Assembly: GCF_035621455.1 (NCBI RefSeq)
Contig: NZ_CP141822.1
Coordinates: 2,046,001 to 2,110,000, forward strand
DNA from: Vibrio natriegens NBRC 15636 = ATCC 14048 = DSM 759
GTDB lineage: Bacteria; Pseudomonadota; Gammaproteobacteria; Enterobacterales; Vibrionaceae
DNA length: 64,000 nucleotides
Reading direction: 5' to 3'
Part shown: positions 8,937 to 19,297 of the stretch, piece after piece
Layout of the letters: every line of letters starts with the position of its first letter
Position numbering within the stretch: position 1 is the first letter of the stretch
Program-made: the position numbers and the translations under genes
The notes under the pieces: generated by a model
Database searches by the model: none
What the model saw: only the letters and a program-made list of their open reading frames with translations
Told to the model about the DNA's origin: nothing

Positions 8937-9106
8937 AGTTGCCCTCTTTGAGTATCTTTCTCACTCATTATAGTAAGTAATACTAATTCCAACAAACACT
9001 TGCTCGTAATTCTAGACAATTTTTACGCAAAGTATGCATTGAAGAAATGTCTTTTATTAAGATAGTTTACCGATATTAGTATTACTACTTTTATTGCAAT
9101 AAATAT

Positions 9107-9134
9107 AAAAAAGGAGCCTTGCGGCTCCTTTTTT
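9107..9134 (-). terminator. Terminator of rpsA
   Basis: Stem AAAAAAGGAGCC / GGCTCCTTTTTT with the loop TTGC, 16 bp after the rpsA stop. Confidence 0.92.
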
Positions 9135-9149
9135 GCTTAAGCGAGTATA

Positions 9150-10820
9150 TTATTCGCCTTTAGCTGCTTTGAAAGCGTCAGCCATTGCGTTACCGAATGC
9201 ATTGTCATCTTGCTTGTTGATAGATGCCATTGCTTCTTGCTCTTCAGCTTCGTCTTTAGCTTTGATAGATAGGTTGATTACGCGGTTCTTACGGTCTACA
9301 CCTGTGAACTTAGCTTCAACAACATCACCAGCGCTTAGGATTAGAGAAGCATCTTCTACGCGATCGCGAGATACTTCAGAAGCACGGATGTAACCTTCAA
9401 CGCCTTCTGCGATTTCAACAGTAGCACCTTTAGCGTCAACAGCAGTTACAGTAGCGTTAACTAGAGTACCTTTCTTGTTGTCTGCAACGTAAGCATTGAA
9501 TGGGTCGTTTTCCATTTGCTTAACGCCTAGAGAGATACGCTCACGCTCTGCGTCTACTGCTAGAACAACTGCAGAGATCTCGTCGCCTTTCTTGTACTCA
9601 CGTACAGCTTCTTCGCCAGCAACATTCCAAGAAATGTCAGATAGGTGAACTAGACCGTCGATGCCGCCTTCTAGACCGATGAAGATACCGAAGTCAGTGA
9701 TAGACTTGATCTTACCAGTAACTTTGTCGCCTTTAGCTTGTGCTTCAGCGAATGACTGCCATGGGTTAGCTTTACACTGTTTCAGACCTAGAGAGATACG
9801 ACGACGCTCTTCGTCGATTTCAAGAACCATAACCTCAACTTCGTCGCCAACATTAACAACTTTAGATGGGTGGATGTTCTTGTTAGTCCAATCCATTTCT
9901 GAAACGTGAACTAGACCTTCAACGCCTTCTTCGATTTCAACGAAGCAGCCGTAGTCAGTTAGGTTAGTTACGCGACCAGTTAGTTTGTGACCTTCTGGGT
10001 AACGCTTAGCGATTGCTACCCATGGATCTTCGCCTAGTTGCTTAAGACCTAGTGATACGCGAGTACGCTCACGGTCGAACTTAAGAACTTTAACTTGGAT
10101 CTCGTCACCAACGTTAACGATTTCAGATGGGTGCTTAACGCGCTTCCAAGCCATATCTGTGATATGTAGAAGACCGTCAACGCCACCTAGGTCAACGAAC
10201 GCACCGTAGTCAGTAAGGTTCTTAACGATACCTTTAACTTCAGAACCTTCTTGTAGAGTTTCTAGAAGCTCGTCACGCTCAACGCTGTTCTCAGATTCGA
10301 TAACTGCACGACGTGAAACAACTACGTTGTTACGTTTTTGGTCAAGTTTGATAACTTTGAACTCTAGCTCTTTGTTTTCTAGGTGAGCAGTGTCGCGGAT
10401 TGGACGTACGTCTACTAGTGAGCCAGGAAGGAAAGCACGGATACCGTTTAGTTCAACAGTGAAACCGCCTTTAACTTTACCGTTGATGATACCAACAACA
10501 GTTTCAGCTTCTTCGTAAGCTTTCTCAAGTACGATCCAAGCTTCGTGACGCTTAGCTTTCTCACGAGAAAGTTGAGTTTCACCGAAACCATCTTCAACAG
10601 CGTCTAGAGCTACGTCTACTTCAGCACCAACTTCAACTTCAAGTTCGCCAGCAGCGTTCTTGAACTGTTCAGCAGGGATAGCAGATTCAGACTTAAGACC
10701 AGCGTCAACAAGAACGAAACCGTTCTCGATAGCTACTACAGTACCTTTAACGATGCTGCCTTGTTGGAATTCTGTTTCGTTTAGAAACTCTTCAAAGAGT
10801 TGAGCAAAAGATTCAGTCAT
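9150..10820 (-). CDS. rpsA: 30S ribosomal protein S1
   Basis: 556 aa, the usual length (557 in E. coli). It has six S1 OB-fold repeats; repeats 3-6 are the RNA-binding set, visible as recurring blocks such as [17 protein letters not shown] and [19 protein letters not shown]1 unwinds and docks mRNA on the 30S subunit and represses its own translation. Codon use is strongly biased, as expected for a highly expressed gene. It follows cmk across a 110-bp gap that holds the leader. Confidence 0.99.
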   Translation of the reverse strand: MTESFAQLFEEFLNETEFQQGSIVKGTVVAIENGFVLVDAGLKSESAIPAEQFKNAAGELEVEVGAEVDVALDAVEDGFGETQLSREKAKRHEAWIVLEKAYEEAETVVGIINGKVKGGFTVELNGIRAFLPGSLVDVRPIRDTAHLENKELEFKVIKLDQKRNNVVVSRRAVIESENSVERDELLETLQEGSEVKGIVKNLTDYGAFVDLGGVDGLLHITDMAWKRVKHPSEIVNVGDEIQVKVLKFDRERTRVSLGLKQLGEDPWVAIAKRYPEGHKLTGRVTNLTDYGCFVEIEEGVEGLVHVSEMDWTNKNIHPSKVVNVGDEVEVMVLEIDEERRRISLGLKQCKANPWQSFAEAQAKGDKVTGKIKSITDFGIFIGLEGGIDGLVHLSDISWNVAGEEAVREYKKGDEISAVVLAVDAERERISLGVKQMENDPFNAYVADNKKGTLVNATVTAVDAKGATVEIAEGVEGYIRASEVSRDRVEDASLILSAGDVVEAKFTGVDRKNRVINLSIKAKDEAEEQEAMASINKQDDNAFGNAMADAFKAAKGE

Positions 10821-10930
10821 TTATTTAATCTTCAATAAATTAAACGTCCACGGGTATCCTACCGCATGGGGTTATTAAATTCGCCAGTCATCATCCTTGC
10901 GACCAACGCTCTTAGCCTAGTTGAGTATCG

Positions 10931-11611
10931 TTACTCAACTCGCTTCGATTCGATATATTGTAGTGCCTTTTCTACCACTTCGTCGATAGTCATCGACGTA
11001 GAATCTAGCACAAGCGCATCCTTTGCAGGGCGTAGTGGCGCCACTGGGCGGTTACGATCGCGATCGTCACGCTCTTGGATCTCGCTTAAAAGGTCAGCAA
11101 ATCTAACATCTAACCCTTTATCTTGCAACTGTTTAAGGCGTCTATTTGCACGCTCTTCTGCGCTCGCATCAAGGAAAATTTTCGCTTGTGCTTGTGGGAA
11201 TACAACGGTTCCCATATCACGGCCATCAGCAACCAAACCTGGTGCCGTTTCAAAGGCACGCTGACGACGCAATAATGCTTCACGAACACGTGGTAGCGCA
11301 GCGACTTTAGATGCAGCCATACCCGTTTCTTCTTTACGAAGCTCACCGGAGACATCTTCGCCTTCTAAGATAACCTTAACCAAGTCACCTTCAGCGATAA
11401 ATTGAACATCTAGGTGTGTAGCCAATGGGACAAGTGCGTCCTCAGACTCAGTATCAACACCATGGTGAATAGCAGCCAGTGCAAGTACTCGATAAATCGC
11501 GCCAGAGTCTAAGAGTTGGAAACCCAACTTTTTCGCCAGCAACATACACAAAGTGCCTTTACCTGCACCACTCGGTCCATCTACGGTTACAACCGGAGTT
11601 TGAGAGGACAT
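10931..11611 (-). CDS. cmk: Cytidylate kinase
   Basis: 226 aa from ATG at 11611 ([19 protein letters not shown]). The P-loop GPSGAGKGT and the NMP-binding segments ([11 protein letters not shown]) are present. It phosphorylates CMP and dCMP. The open frame extends four codons further to a GTG at 11623, but that GTG lies inside the ribosome-binding site GGTGGAGAAG, so the ATG is the better start and gives the family length (227 in E. coli). The gene is first in the cmk-rpsA-ihfB order. Confidence 0.97.
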   Translation of the reverse strand: MSSQTPVVTVDGPSGAGKGTLCMLLAKKLGFQLLDSGAIYRVLALAAIHHGVDTESEDALVPLATHLDVQFIAEGDLVKVILEGEDVSGELRKEETGMAASKVAALPRVREALLRRQRAFETAPGLVADGRDMGTVVFPQAQAKIFLDASAEERANRRLKQLQDKGLDVRFADLLSEIQERDDRDRNRPVAPLRPAKDALVLDSTSMTIDEVVEKALQYIESKRVE

Positions 11612-11760
11612 GTTCTTCTCCACCTTTTATTTCTTTTAGCAAATTGCTCGGTTTTCGAGGCGCGCATTATAAGGGAAATTGCCCTTTCGGGCGAGGAAAA
11701 ATGTCATTCCATGCATCACACTGCATGAGCAGCCTGATTTATAAGTAAATTTAAAAACTC

Positions 11761-11794
11761 AAATAAAAATGGCGAGAGCTCTCACCCTCGCCAT
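11761..11794 (-). terminator. Terminator of sohB
   Basis: Stem ATGGCGAG / CTCGCCAT followed on the minus strand by TTTTTATTT, just after the sohB stop. Confidence 0.8.
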
Positions 11795-11821
11795 GTTCAA
11801 ATTGGATATCAGTTTTCGTGA

Positions 11822-12883
11822 TTACACGATTGGCTTTTGACCACGCTCAGCCAATTTTAAGATAACACTGTCTGCCACTTTGCTCGCAACACCCGCTAGC
11901 TTATCAGCCAGTTTTTTCTTCGGTACGTAGTGAACGGCTAAGACTGTCTTGTCTTTGCATGCCGCAACAACGAGATCATCAGACGTGCAGATTTCATCGA
12001 CCAGCCCACGCTCTTTTGCCTGAGTACCAAACCAGTGTTCGCCAGTCGCTACTTTCTCTAGCTCTAAGCTTGGGCGGCGCTCACGAATGAAGTCTTTGAA
12101 CAGTACGTGAGTTTCTTCTAGCTCTTGTTTGAATTTATCACGAGCTTTGTCGGTGTTTTCTCCAAACATCGTCAGGGTACGCTTGTACTCACCTGCGGTA
12201 AGTTGTTCGTACTCGATATCATGCTTCTTCAATAACTTATTGAAGTTTGGAATTTGTGCGATCACGCCAATTGAGCCAACAATTGCAAATGGTGCAGAGA
12301 CAATTTTATCTGCCACACACGCCATCATATAACCACCACTTGCCGCAACTTTATCCACGGCGATAGTTAATGGCAAACCAGCGGCTTTAATGCGATCAAG
12401 CTGAGAAGATGCCAAGCCGTAGCCGTGGACCATGCCACCACCTGACTCTAAACGCAGTAAGATTTCATCGCCTTCACGAGCCACAGCCAAAATGGCGGTG
12501 ATCTCTTCACGTAATGAATTCACTTCTTTCGCATCAATGCTACCTTTGAAGTCAAGAACAAACAGGTGTGGTTCGCGCTTGCTATCTAGCTCACCTTCTT
12601 TACTGGCTTGTTTGATCTCTTTCTCGCGGGATTTGTTCTTTTCTTTTTCTTCTTTCTTGATGGCTTTGTCACGAGCCTTGAGGAAAGCGTCATCGTGTAA
12701 ATGATGCTCTAATTGCTCAACAGACTGTTTATGCTGCTCAGAAAGGTTGGTGATCTCAAGTTCACCTTTTGCAGCACCTGATTTACCACCTACCGATTTA
12801 ACCAGGATTAGAATGACAATGATCGCAGCGACGACTGTGACAATCTTGGCCAAGAATAAACCGTAATCTAATAAAAATTCCAA
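11822..12883 (-). CDS. sohB: Membrane-bound serine protease SohB (family S49)
   Basis: 353 aa. An N-terminal membrane helix (residues about 10-30) is followed by a highly charged KE-rich coiled region (60-100) and the S49 domain. Catalytic Ser182 lies in VAASGGYMMAC and the general-base Lys234 in GEYKRTL, the Ser-Lys dyad of SppA/SohB proteins. The active site faces the periplasm in the family. Divergent from yciK, as in E. coli. Confidence 0.95.
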   Translation of the reverse strand: MEFLLDYGLFLAKIVTVVAAIIVILILVKSVGGKSGAAKGELEITNLSEQHKQSVEQLEHHLHDDAFLKARDKAIKKEEKEKNKSREKEIKQASKEGELDSKREPHLFVLDFKGSIDAKEVNSLREEITAILAVAREGDEILLRLESGGGMVHGYGLASSQLDRIKAAGLPLTIAVDKVAASGGYMMACVADKIVSAPFAIVGSIGVIAQIPNFNKLLKKHDIEYEQLTAGEYKRTLTMFGENTDKARDKFKQELEETHVLFKDFIRERRPSLELEKVATGEHWFGTQAKERGLVDEICTSDDLVVAACKDKTVLAVHYVPKKKLADKLAGVASKVADSVILKLAERGQKPIV

Positions 12884-13138
12884 TGAGAGCTCCTTTATCT
12901 CACTCCAGAGAATATGTTGCTATGCTACACCGAAAAATCAGAGAGAAGGCAACGTGGTTTGTAACCACTTGTTCTGATTGATAGCATACCTAACCAACGT
13001 TCTGGAATTGGTATAACACATGAATTGGTGTATTGTAACCATCTTGTCACGATTACCAAGATTTTCCATTAAGAAAGCGGCGTAATTTGCGCCAATTAAC
13101 TATCATGGACCCTCTTACAATAATAAGGATTAAACACC

Positions 13139-13885
13139 GTGGACTACTCCGTTTCAGCAGATGCCTTAAAAGATAAAGTCATTCTTGTTACTGGCGCAGG
13201 TAATGGCATTGGCCGTCAAGCCGCACTTTCATACGCAAAGCACGGTGCAACGGTGATTTTATTGGGCAGAAACGTTCAAAACCTTGAATCCATTTACGAT
13301 GAAATCGAAGCAGCGGGTTACCCGCAAGCTGCCATTATCCCTCTTGATTTAAAAGGGGCGACAAAACAGAACTACATCGATATGGCAGAGACAATCGAAG
13401 GCCAGTTTGGCCGCCTTGATGGCCTGTTGCACAACGCAGGGGTTCTGAGCACACTTTGTCCATTTGAACAAATCAAAGAAGATGACTTCGATGACATCAT
13501 GCAAATTAACGTGAAAGCCGAAGTTCTGATGACTCAGGCGCTGCTACCTGTGATGCGTAAAGCTGAAGCGGGTCGTATTGTCTTTACCTCTTCTACTGTT
13601 GGTCACTCTGGTCGTGCTTTCTGGGGTCCATACGCGATCTCTAAGTTCGCAGTAGAAGGCATGATGCAAACGCTGGCTGATGAGCTAAGTGATACAACAA
13701 TGCGTGTTAATGCCATCAACCCAGGTGCCACACGTACTCGCATGCGTGAAAAAGCATACCCGGGTGAAGATTCTAACAAACTAAAAACACCACAAGATCT
13801 GATGCCACTGTACCTGCATCTGATGGATCCGAGTGTGACTGACGTGAATGGCCAGTGTATCGACGCGCAACCAAAGCGTAAGTGA
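13139..13885 (+). CDS. yciK: Short-chain dehydrogenase YciK
   Basis: 248 aa classical SDR: cofactor motif TGAGNGIG near residue 18, Ser in FTSSTVGHSG and catalytic Tyr/Lys in YAISKFA. It starts at GTG preceded by AATAAGGAT. The substrate is unknown in E. coli too. In E. coli the cobalamin adenosyltransferase gene follows yciK; here that gene is at 50422 and an imuA-imuB-dnaE2 cassette takes its place. Confidence 0.95.
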   Translation: MDYSVSADALKDKVILVTGAGNGIGRQAALSYAKHGATVILLGRNVQNLESIYDEIEAAGYPQAAIIPLDLKGATKQNYIDMAETIEGQFGRLDGLLHNAGVLSTLCPFEQIKEDDFDDIMQINVKAEVLMTQALLPVMRKAEAGRIVFTSSTVGHSGRAFWGPYAISKFAVEGMMQTLADELSDTTMRVNAINPGATRTRMREKAYPGEDSNKLKTPQDLMPLYLHLMDPSVTDVNGQCIDAQPKRK

Positions 13886-13916
13886 TTCCGTTCTCACTCC
13901 TTCACATAACTGATTG

Positions 13917-13942
13917 AAAAGGCAGCCAACGCTGCCTTTTTT
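13917..13942 (+). terminator. Terminator of yciK
   Basis: AAAA-GGCAGC-CAAC-GCTGCC-TTTTTT. It lies inside the longest possible open frame for imuA, which argues for the downstream imuA start. Confidence 0.92.
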
Positions 13943-13989
13943 ATTTTTCTCGCCACAAAAATCTTGCTACTTTTCACCACAGAAATATA

Positions 13990-14005
13990 CTGTACATACA
14001 TACAG
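13990..14005 (+). promoter_or_regulatory. LexA operator (SOS box) of the imuA-imuB-dnaE2 operon
   Basis: CTGTACATACATACAG fits the gamma-proteobacterial LexA consensus CTG-N10-CAG with CTGT/ACAG ends and alternating TA-type core. It ends 10 bp before the imuA ATG and follows the yciK terminator, so it sits in the promoter and leader of the cassette. Confidence 0.92.
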
Positions 14006-14015
14006 GTATTTAATT

Positions 14016-14708
14016 ATGCAAGATATTATTCAGCACTTAAAAAGCCAACACCTTGTTTGGCAGGCAAATTTAACCAAAGCGGACTCACATCAGTTCCTCA
14101 ACAGCTCTGCTTTTCCTGAGCTGGACGCTCTACTGGGCGGAGGTTTTCCACCTCACGGCGTGATCGAAATGGAGTCTGTGGGCAGTGTCGGTGAATTGCG
14201 TTTATTAGCGCCTTATTTGAAATCATCGCTAACTAAAGGCGTTACTGCGTTTATTCAACCGCCAGCGTTAATGAATCCACTCTTTCTGCACAGTATCGGC
14301 TTGGATATCAATCAAGTCTGGGTCATCACACCGGAGCATCAGCGTGATGCACTCTGGGCTGCGGAGCAGTGTCTAAAAAGTAGTGTGTGTAGCAATGTAT
14401 TATTGTGGCAAGACGAGCTTGAAATCCATCAAGTCAAACGTCTACAGGTCGCCAGTGAGCAGGGCTCTTGCCCTCTGTTTATGTTGAAGCCAATCCGAGC
14501 AAACCGTCTATCCCTGCCTGTCTCACTCAGCCTCAAAGTACAAGGGAGTGAGCAAGGCGTAAGCGTTGAGGTATTAAAACGTAAAGGTGGCTGGAGCAAA
14601 GGTCAGGTCGAGATTAACTACCAGCATCATTACCCACAACTGGTCATGCCGCTTAAGACTCATACTCCATCGACAGTCGTAAATTTCCCGATGTTAAATC
14701 AAGGGTAA
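14016..14708 (+). CDS. imuA: SOS mutagenesis accessory protein ImuA
   Basis: 230 aa from ATG at 14016 (MQDIIQHLKSQ). It is RecA/SulA-like, with ELDALLGGGFPPHGVIEM at about residues 35-52, the degenerate Walker A region of the ImuA family. The longest frame would begin at 13914, but that includes the yciK terminator and the LexA box. Known ImuA proteins act with ImuB and DnaE2 in damage-induced mutagenesis. The imuB start follows its stop by 7 bp. This is a short member that lacks the long tail of some ImuA proteins. Confidence 0.88.
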   Translation: MQDIIQHLKSQHLVWQANLTKADSHQFLNSSAFPELDALLGGGFPPHGVIEMESVGSVGELRLLAPYLKSSLTKGVTAFIQPPALMNPLFLHSIGLDINQVWVITPEHQRDALWAAEQCLKSSVCSNVLLWQDELEIHQVKRLQVASEQGSCPLFMLKPIRANRLSLPVSLSLKVQGSEQGVSVEVLKRKGGWSKGQVEINYQHHYPQLVMPLKTHTPSTVVNFPMLNQG

Positions 14709-14715
14709 TAACAAC

Positions 14716-16119
14716 ATGTCTTTATGGATCTACTTACACTTCCCTCGTCTGCAATTGGACACACTTTTTAGTGGCAACCAAGAACAGCCTGTAGTGATAG
14801 TCGAAAGCCAGCGTTGTCGCATCATTCAATACAACGATGTTGCTGAGCAGCAAGGCATCAAGCTAAATATGGGATTGGGCAGCGCTGCGTCTTTATGTCG
14901 AGACTTACAAGTCCACCCTCACCATCCCCAAACTGAACTGAAGAAATTGCAGGAGGTTGCCCAGTGGCTATATCTGATCACGTCTGATGTGGTTCTGATG
15001 CCAAATCAGGGGCTCCTGCTACGCGCAACACCCATGCTCAGCCTCTATGATGGGTTGCAAAACTACTGGCACAAAGTCTCCGCCCACCTCGCCACACTAA
15101 AACTGAGTGTGCAGTTTGGCTGTGGGTTTTCTCCATTATCAGCCAAACTCATGGCACTGTCTGGAAGTAACCAGTTGATTGAAGACAAAGCGTCTATTCA
15201 ACAATCACTCTCCTCTTTGCCACTCACACTGACAGATTTATCCACTGTGACGGTGGATAAATTGCAGCGTGTTGGCGTAAGTACTTTACAAGACCTGCTT
15301 GAGTTACCGCTGCAGGATATCGCTCGCCGTTTTGATATTGATTTAGTGAACTATGTAGGTCGTCTGACTGGCCAATTTAAACACCCTGTCGATTTTTATC
15401 ATCCAACAGAATCATTCAGGGTGTATTTGGAGTTGCTGTTTGAGCTAGAAAATGTTCAGTGGATTGAGAAGCCCTTGGCCAAACTGCTGAAGCAACTCGA
15501 AACCTTTCTAAAATTAAGAGACAAAGTTGCTTTTGAGCTTTGCTTAACGCTCCACCAGCGAGATAAACACACACAGTCGGTGCCGCTTACCTCAGCACAA
15601 GGCGACTACTTATGCCACCGCTGGCAACAACTCGCCAGTTTGAGCCTGGAGTCTCTGGCACTCAATGGCCCTGTGATTGGCCTGACTTTACAGGTCATTC
15701 GCCAAGGTGAACCAATCAGCAGCGCTTGCGACCTCTTTGCGGGGCAGAAAGGCCAAATGCATCCGTTAGAGCTGCTCTCTTTGTTGCAAGCAAAAATGGG
15801 AAAACACTCCGTACTCAAGCCTGATATTGCCTACGACCCAAGGCCAGAAAAAGCCTGCCAATACCGTTCGGCCGATGAACCCGATGTCGCGCTTTCTTCG
15901 ATTCCTCAGTTGCTGCGTCCGGCAATGCAGTTACCGAGACCAATGCCGCTCCAAGAACAGGTCTCTCTGGTACACGGACCAGAACGAATTGTTTCAGGGT
16001 GGTGGGATGGCGATGAAATCATGCGTGATTACTACATTGCACACACCAAGCAAGGTCGCTGGTTATGGGTGTTCCGCGATCAATACAAACATTGGTTTCT
16101 TCATGGATTTTTTTGTTAA
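14716..16119 (+). CDS. imuB: Y-family polymerase-like protein ImuB
   Basis: 467 aa with the Y-family scaffold but without catalytic residues. Where active DinB has an Asp-rich VDMDCFF this protein has YLHFPRLQLD, and the SLDE motif is replaced (LLLRATPML near 100), so it should not polymerise. The helix-hairpin-helix segment (VDKLQRVGVSTLQDLLELP) and the family C-terminal block with GPERIVSGWW and DYY are present. In characterised systems ImuB is the hub that brings DnaE2 to the sliding clamp. AAGGG precedes the start. Confidence 0.93.
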   Translation: MSLWIYLHFPRLQLDTLFSGNQEQPVVIVESQRCRIIQYNDVAEQQGIKLNMGLGSAASLCRDLQVHPHHPQTELKKLQEVAQWLYLITSDVVLMPNQGLLLRATPMLSLYDGLQNYWHKVSAHLATLKLSVQFGCGFSPLSAKLMALSGSNQLIEDKASIQQSLSSLPLTLTDLSTVTVDKLQRVGVSTLQDLLELPLQDIARRFDIDLVNYVGRLTGQFKHPVDFYHPTESFRVYLELLFELENVQWIEKPLAKLLKQLETFLKLRDKVAFELCLTLHQRDKHTQSVPLTSAQGDYLCHRWQQLASLSLESLALNGPVIGLTLQVIRQGEPISSACDLFAGQKGQMHPLELLSLLQAKMGKHSVLKPDIAYDPRPEKACQYRSADEPDVALSSIPQLLRPAMQLPRPMPLQEQVSLVHGPERIVSGWWDGDEIMRDYYIAHTKQGRWLWVFRDQYKHWFLHGFFC

Positions 16120-16125
16120 GTCGTT

Positions 16126-19100
16126 ATGAATTACGCAGAGCTGTTTTGTCAGTCCAATTTCTCTTTTCTTACCGGAGCTTCTCATGCAGAAGAGCTGGTT
16201 CTGCAAGCCGCTTTTTACCGCTATCAAGCCATTGCAATCACCGATGAATGTTCCGTCGCAGGTGTTGTAAAAGCCTATTCCACGATCCAGCAACATAAGC
16301 TCGATATCAAACAAATCGTAGGAAGTATGTTTTGGCTCAATGATGAATGCCAAGTGGTCTTATTGTGTCCATGCCGTAAAGCTTATGCAGAATTGTGCCG
16401 TATCATCACCAACGCAAGACGACGCAGTGAAAAAGGCAGCTATCAACTCTCTGAATGGGATTTGATGTCGATTCGTCACTGTTTTGTTTTATGGCTCCCA
16501 ACCCACCAAAACAGCGATCATTACTGGGGACGCTGGTTAAACCAACATCATCCAAACCGCTTATGGGTTGCCATCCAGCGTCACCTTGGTGGCGATGATT
16601 CGGCATATACCAACCATTGTGAAAAGCTCGCCCATGAACTTCAGTTACCTATCACAGCTTGTGGTGGTGTACTCATGCACTCGGTCGAACGCCTGCCATT
16701 ACAGCACGTACTTACAGCAGTGAAACACGGTTGCAGCGTCGATAAGCTGGGGTTTGAACGACTATCCAACGCAGAACGTGCACTACGCCCACTAAGCAAA
16801 ATAGCCCGAGTCTACAAACCAAAATGGCTTGCAGAAAGCCAGCACATCGCTAATTTGTGTGAATTTAAGCTGAGTGACCTGAAATACGAATACCCTGCCG
16901 AGCTCATCCCCGACGGTTACACACCCGATTCTTACCTACGTATGCTGGTTGAGCGCGGCAAGAAAAGACGTTTTCCTGAAGGTGTTCCAGAAACTATCCA
17001 GCAAACGATCGAGAATGAGCTCGCATTAATCAAAGAGCTAAAATACCACTATTACTTTTTAACTATTCACGACATCGTGATGTTTGCAAAAAAGCAAGGC
17101 ATTCTCTACCAGGGACGCGGCTCTGCGGCAAACTCAGTCGTGTGCTATTGCCTGGAAATCACCTCCGTGGATCCAAGGCAAATCGCGGTACTATTCGAAC
17201 GTTTTATCAGCAAAGAACGAGATGAGCCGCCAGATATTGATGTCGATTTTGAGCACGAGCGACGGGAAGAAGTCATTCAATACATCTATAAGAAATATGG
17301 TCGTGAGCGAGCAGCTCTGGCTGCAACCGTGATCAGCTATCGCTTCAAAAGTGCAGTCAGAGAAGTCGGTAAAGCTCTGGGGATTGAAGAAACCCAGCTC
17401 GACTTTTTCATTAAGAACGTGAATCGCCGCGATCGTAGCCAAGGCTGGCAAGCGCAGATTGTCGAACTCGGATTGCATCCGGAATCACTCAAGGGGCAAC
17501 AATTTATTCAACTGGTGAACGAGATCATCGGCTTTCCTCGCCACTTGTCTCAACACGTCGGTGGCTTTGTGATTTCTTCCGGACCGCTATACGAGTTAGT
17601 TCCGGTGGAAAACGCGGCGATGGAAGATCGTACTATCATACAGTGGGATAAAGATGATTTAGAAAGCTTAAAACTGCTCAAGGTCGATGTGCTCGCATTA
17701 GGCATGCTGAATGCGATCAGAAAGTGCTTTCAACTGGTCGAAAAGCACCACCAGCGATCACTGTCCATTGCTGAGATCACCCGACTTCAGGATGATCCCA
17801 ATGTGTATCGCATGATCCAGAAAGCAGACACCGTCGGGGTATTTCAGATCGAATCCAGGGCACAAATGAGCATGCTCCCTCGCTTAAAGCCCGCCTGTTA
17901 TTACGACTTGGTGATTCAAATAGCGATTGTACGTCCAGGTCCTATTCAGGGTGATATGGTTCACCCCTTCCTGAAAAGGCGCAATGGTGAAGAACCCGTC
18001 AGCTACCCTTCAGAAGCCGTGAAAAGTGTCTTAGAGCGAACCATGGGTGTTCCGATTTTTCAGGAACAGGTCATCAAGCTCGCAATGGTTGCTGCAGGCT
18101 TTAGTGGCGGTGAAGCCGACCAACTACGTCGGGCGATGGCTGCCTGGAAAAAGAATGGCGATCTCGCAAAATTCAGACCTAAGCTTATCGATGGTATGCG
18201 TGAGCGAGGCTACGATTTAGCATTCGCGGAACGTATCTTTGAGCAAATTTGTGGTTTTGGCGAATACGGCTTCCCGGAAAGTCATTCCGCTTCATTTGCG
18301 GTGCTGGCGTATTGTTCGTCATGGCTGAAATACTACTACCCTGCCGAGTTTTATACAGCGCTATTGAACAGTCAACCTATGGGCTTTTACAGCCCTTCTC
18401 AATTGGTGCAGGATGCTCGCCGCCATGGCATCGAAGTCTTGCCAGTCTGCGTTAATCTTTCACACTATCAGCACCACCTGATCCAGCGCCCTAACGGTCG
18501 GTTAGCCGTGCAGCTTGGCTTTCGCTTAGTCAAAGGGCTCAGTGAAGAGAGCGCGAACCAACTCCTTAAGCGCCGCCCTCAAAACGGCTATCGCTCAATT
18601 CAGGAGGTAAAGCAGGTGTTGAGAAGTCGCCGCGATATCGAGCTGTTAGCATCCGCGAATGCGTTACAGATATTATCTGGCAATCGCTACAGTGCTCGTT
18701 GGGCAGCCATGGACTCCCTATCAGACCTACCTCTGTTTCAGGATGTACAAGAGCCTGTTGCTGGCTATCAAACCCAACCTTCTGAGTACGAAAACCTGAT
18801 TGAAGATTATGCCAGTACCGGGCTTTCTCTCAATCGTCATCCGATTACTTTATTGGATCAAGCAGGTAAGCTGCCTCGCTTTACTCGCATGCAGCAGTTA
18901 GTCGAGAAAGAACATAAATCACTGGTGACCGTTGTCGGGCTCGTCACCGGACGTCAATCTCCCGGTACCGCTGCGGGTGTTACCTTTATCACTTTAGAAG
19001 ATGATACCGGGAATATTAATGTCGTGGTTTGGAGTGCGACTGCCCGAGCCCAAAAGCAAGCTTATCTCACATCCAAAGTGATGATGGTAAAAGGAATTTT

Positions 19101-19200
19101 AGAGAGGGAGGGAGATGTGACACACGTAATCGCAGGCAAACTGATTGATTGCACTCATCACTTAGCGGCGTTACAAAGCAAATCACGAGACTTTCACTAG
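16126..19200 (+). CDS. dnaE2: Error-prone DNA polymerase DnaE2 (ImuC)
   Basis: 1024 aa, typical of DnaE2 and about 140 residues shorter than the replicative DnaE. N-terminal PHP domain (MNYAELFCQSNFSFLTGASH), the polymerase core with GRGSAANSV and the catalytic PDIDVDF near residues 369-375, a helix-hairpin-helix region and a C-terminal OB fold (VTVVGLVTGRQ). It ends after the OB domain and lacks the tau-binding tail. It lies 6 bp after imuB in the same LexA-controlled unit. Confidence 0.97.
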   Translation: MNYAELFCQSNFSFLTGASHAEELVLQAAFYRYQAIAITDECSVAGVVKAYSTIQQHKLDIKQIVGSMFWLNDECQVVLLCPCRKAYAELCRIITNARRRSEKGSYQLSEWDLMSIRHCFVLWLPTHQNSDHYWGRWLNQHHPNRLWVAIQRHLGGDDSAYTNHCEKLAHELQLPITACGGVLMHSVERLPLQHVLTAVKHGCSVDKLGFERLSNAERALRPLSKIARVYKPKWLAESQHIANLCEFKLSDLKYEYPAELIPDGYTPDSYLRMLVERGKKRRFPEGVPETIQQTIENELALIKELKYHYYFLTIHDIVMFAKKQGILYQGRGSAANSVVCYCLEITSVDPRQIAVLFERFISKERDEPPDIDVDFEHERREEVIQYIYKKYGRERAALAATVISYRFKSAVREVGKALGIEETQLDFFIKNVNRRDRSQGWQAQIVELGLHPESLKGQQFIQLVNEIIGFPRHLSQHVGGFVISSGPLYELVPVENAAMEDRTIIQWDKDDLESLKLLKVDVLALGMLNAIRKCFQLVEKHHQRSLSIAEITRLQDDPNVYRMIQKADTVGVFQIESRAQMSMLPRLKPACYYDLVIQIAIVRPGPIQGDMVHPFLKRRNGEEPVSYPSEAVKSVLERTMGVPIFQEQVIKLAMVAAGFSGGEADQLRRAMAAWKKNGDLAKFRPKLIDGMRERGYDLAFAERIFEQICGFGEYGFPESHSASFAVLAYCSSWLKYYYPAEFYTALLNSQPMGFYSPSQLVQDARRHGIEVLPVCVNLSHYQHHLIQRPNGRLAVQLGFRLVKGLSEESANQLLKRRPQNGYRSIQEVKQVLRSRRDIELLASANALQILSGNRYSARWAAMDSLSDLPLFQDVQEPVAGYQTQPSEYENLIEDYASTGLSLNRHPITLLDQAGKLPRFTRMQQLVEKEHKSLVTVVGLVTGRQSPGTAAGVTFITLEDDTGNINVVVWSATARAQKQAYLTSKVMMVKGILEREGDVTHVIAGKLIDCTHHLAALQSKSRDFH

Positions 19201-19233
19201 TGTTTAGGAAGGATACCAACCGCAGTAAATAAC

Positions 19234-19266
19234 AAAAAGGGATGAGAACCCAAGTCTCATCCCTTT
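19234..19266. terminator. Bidirectional terminator between dnaE2 and mlc
   Basis: Stem AAAGGGATGAGA / TCTCATCCCTTT with a 7-nt loop between two convergent genes. Confidence 0.9.
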
Positions 19267-19297
19267 AATAGGTCGGTAATAAAGTCAGTAAAAGAGA

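Noticed and set aside
12985..13020. Third copy of the MITE-like repeat upstream of yciK
   Set aside because: Only the GGAATTGGTATAA end is recognisable; internal blocks are absent, so I do not list it as a copy.
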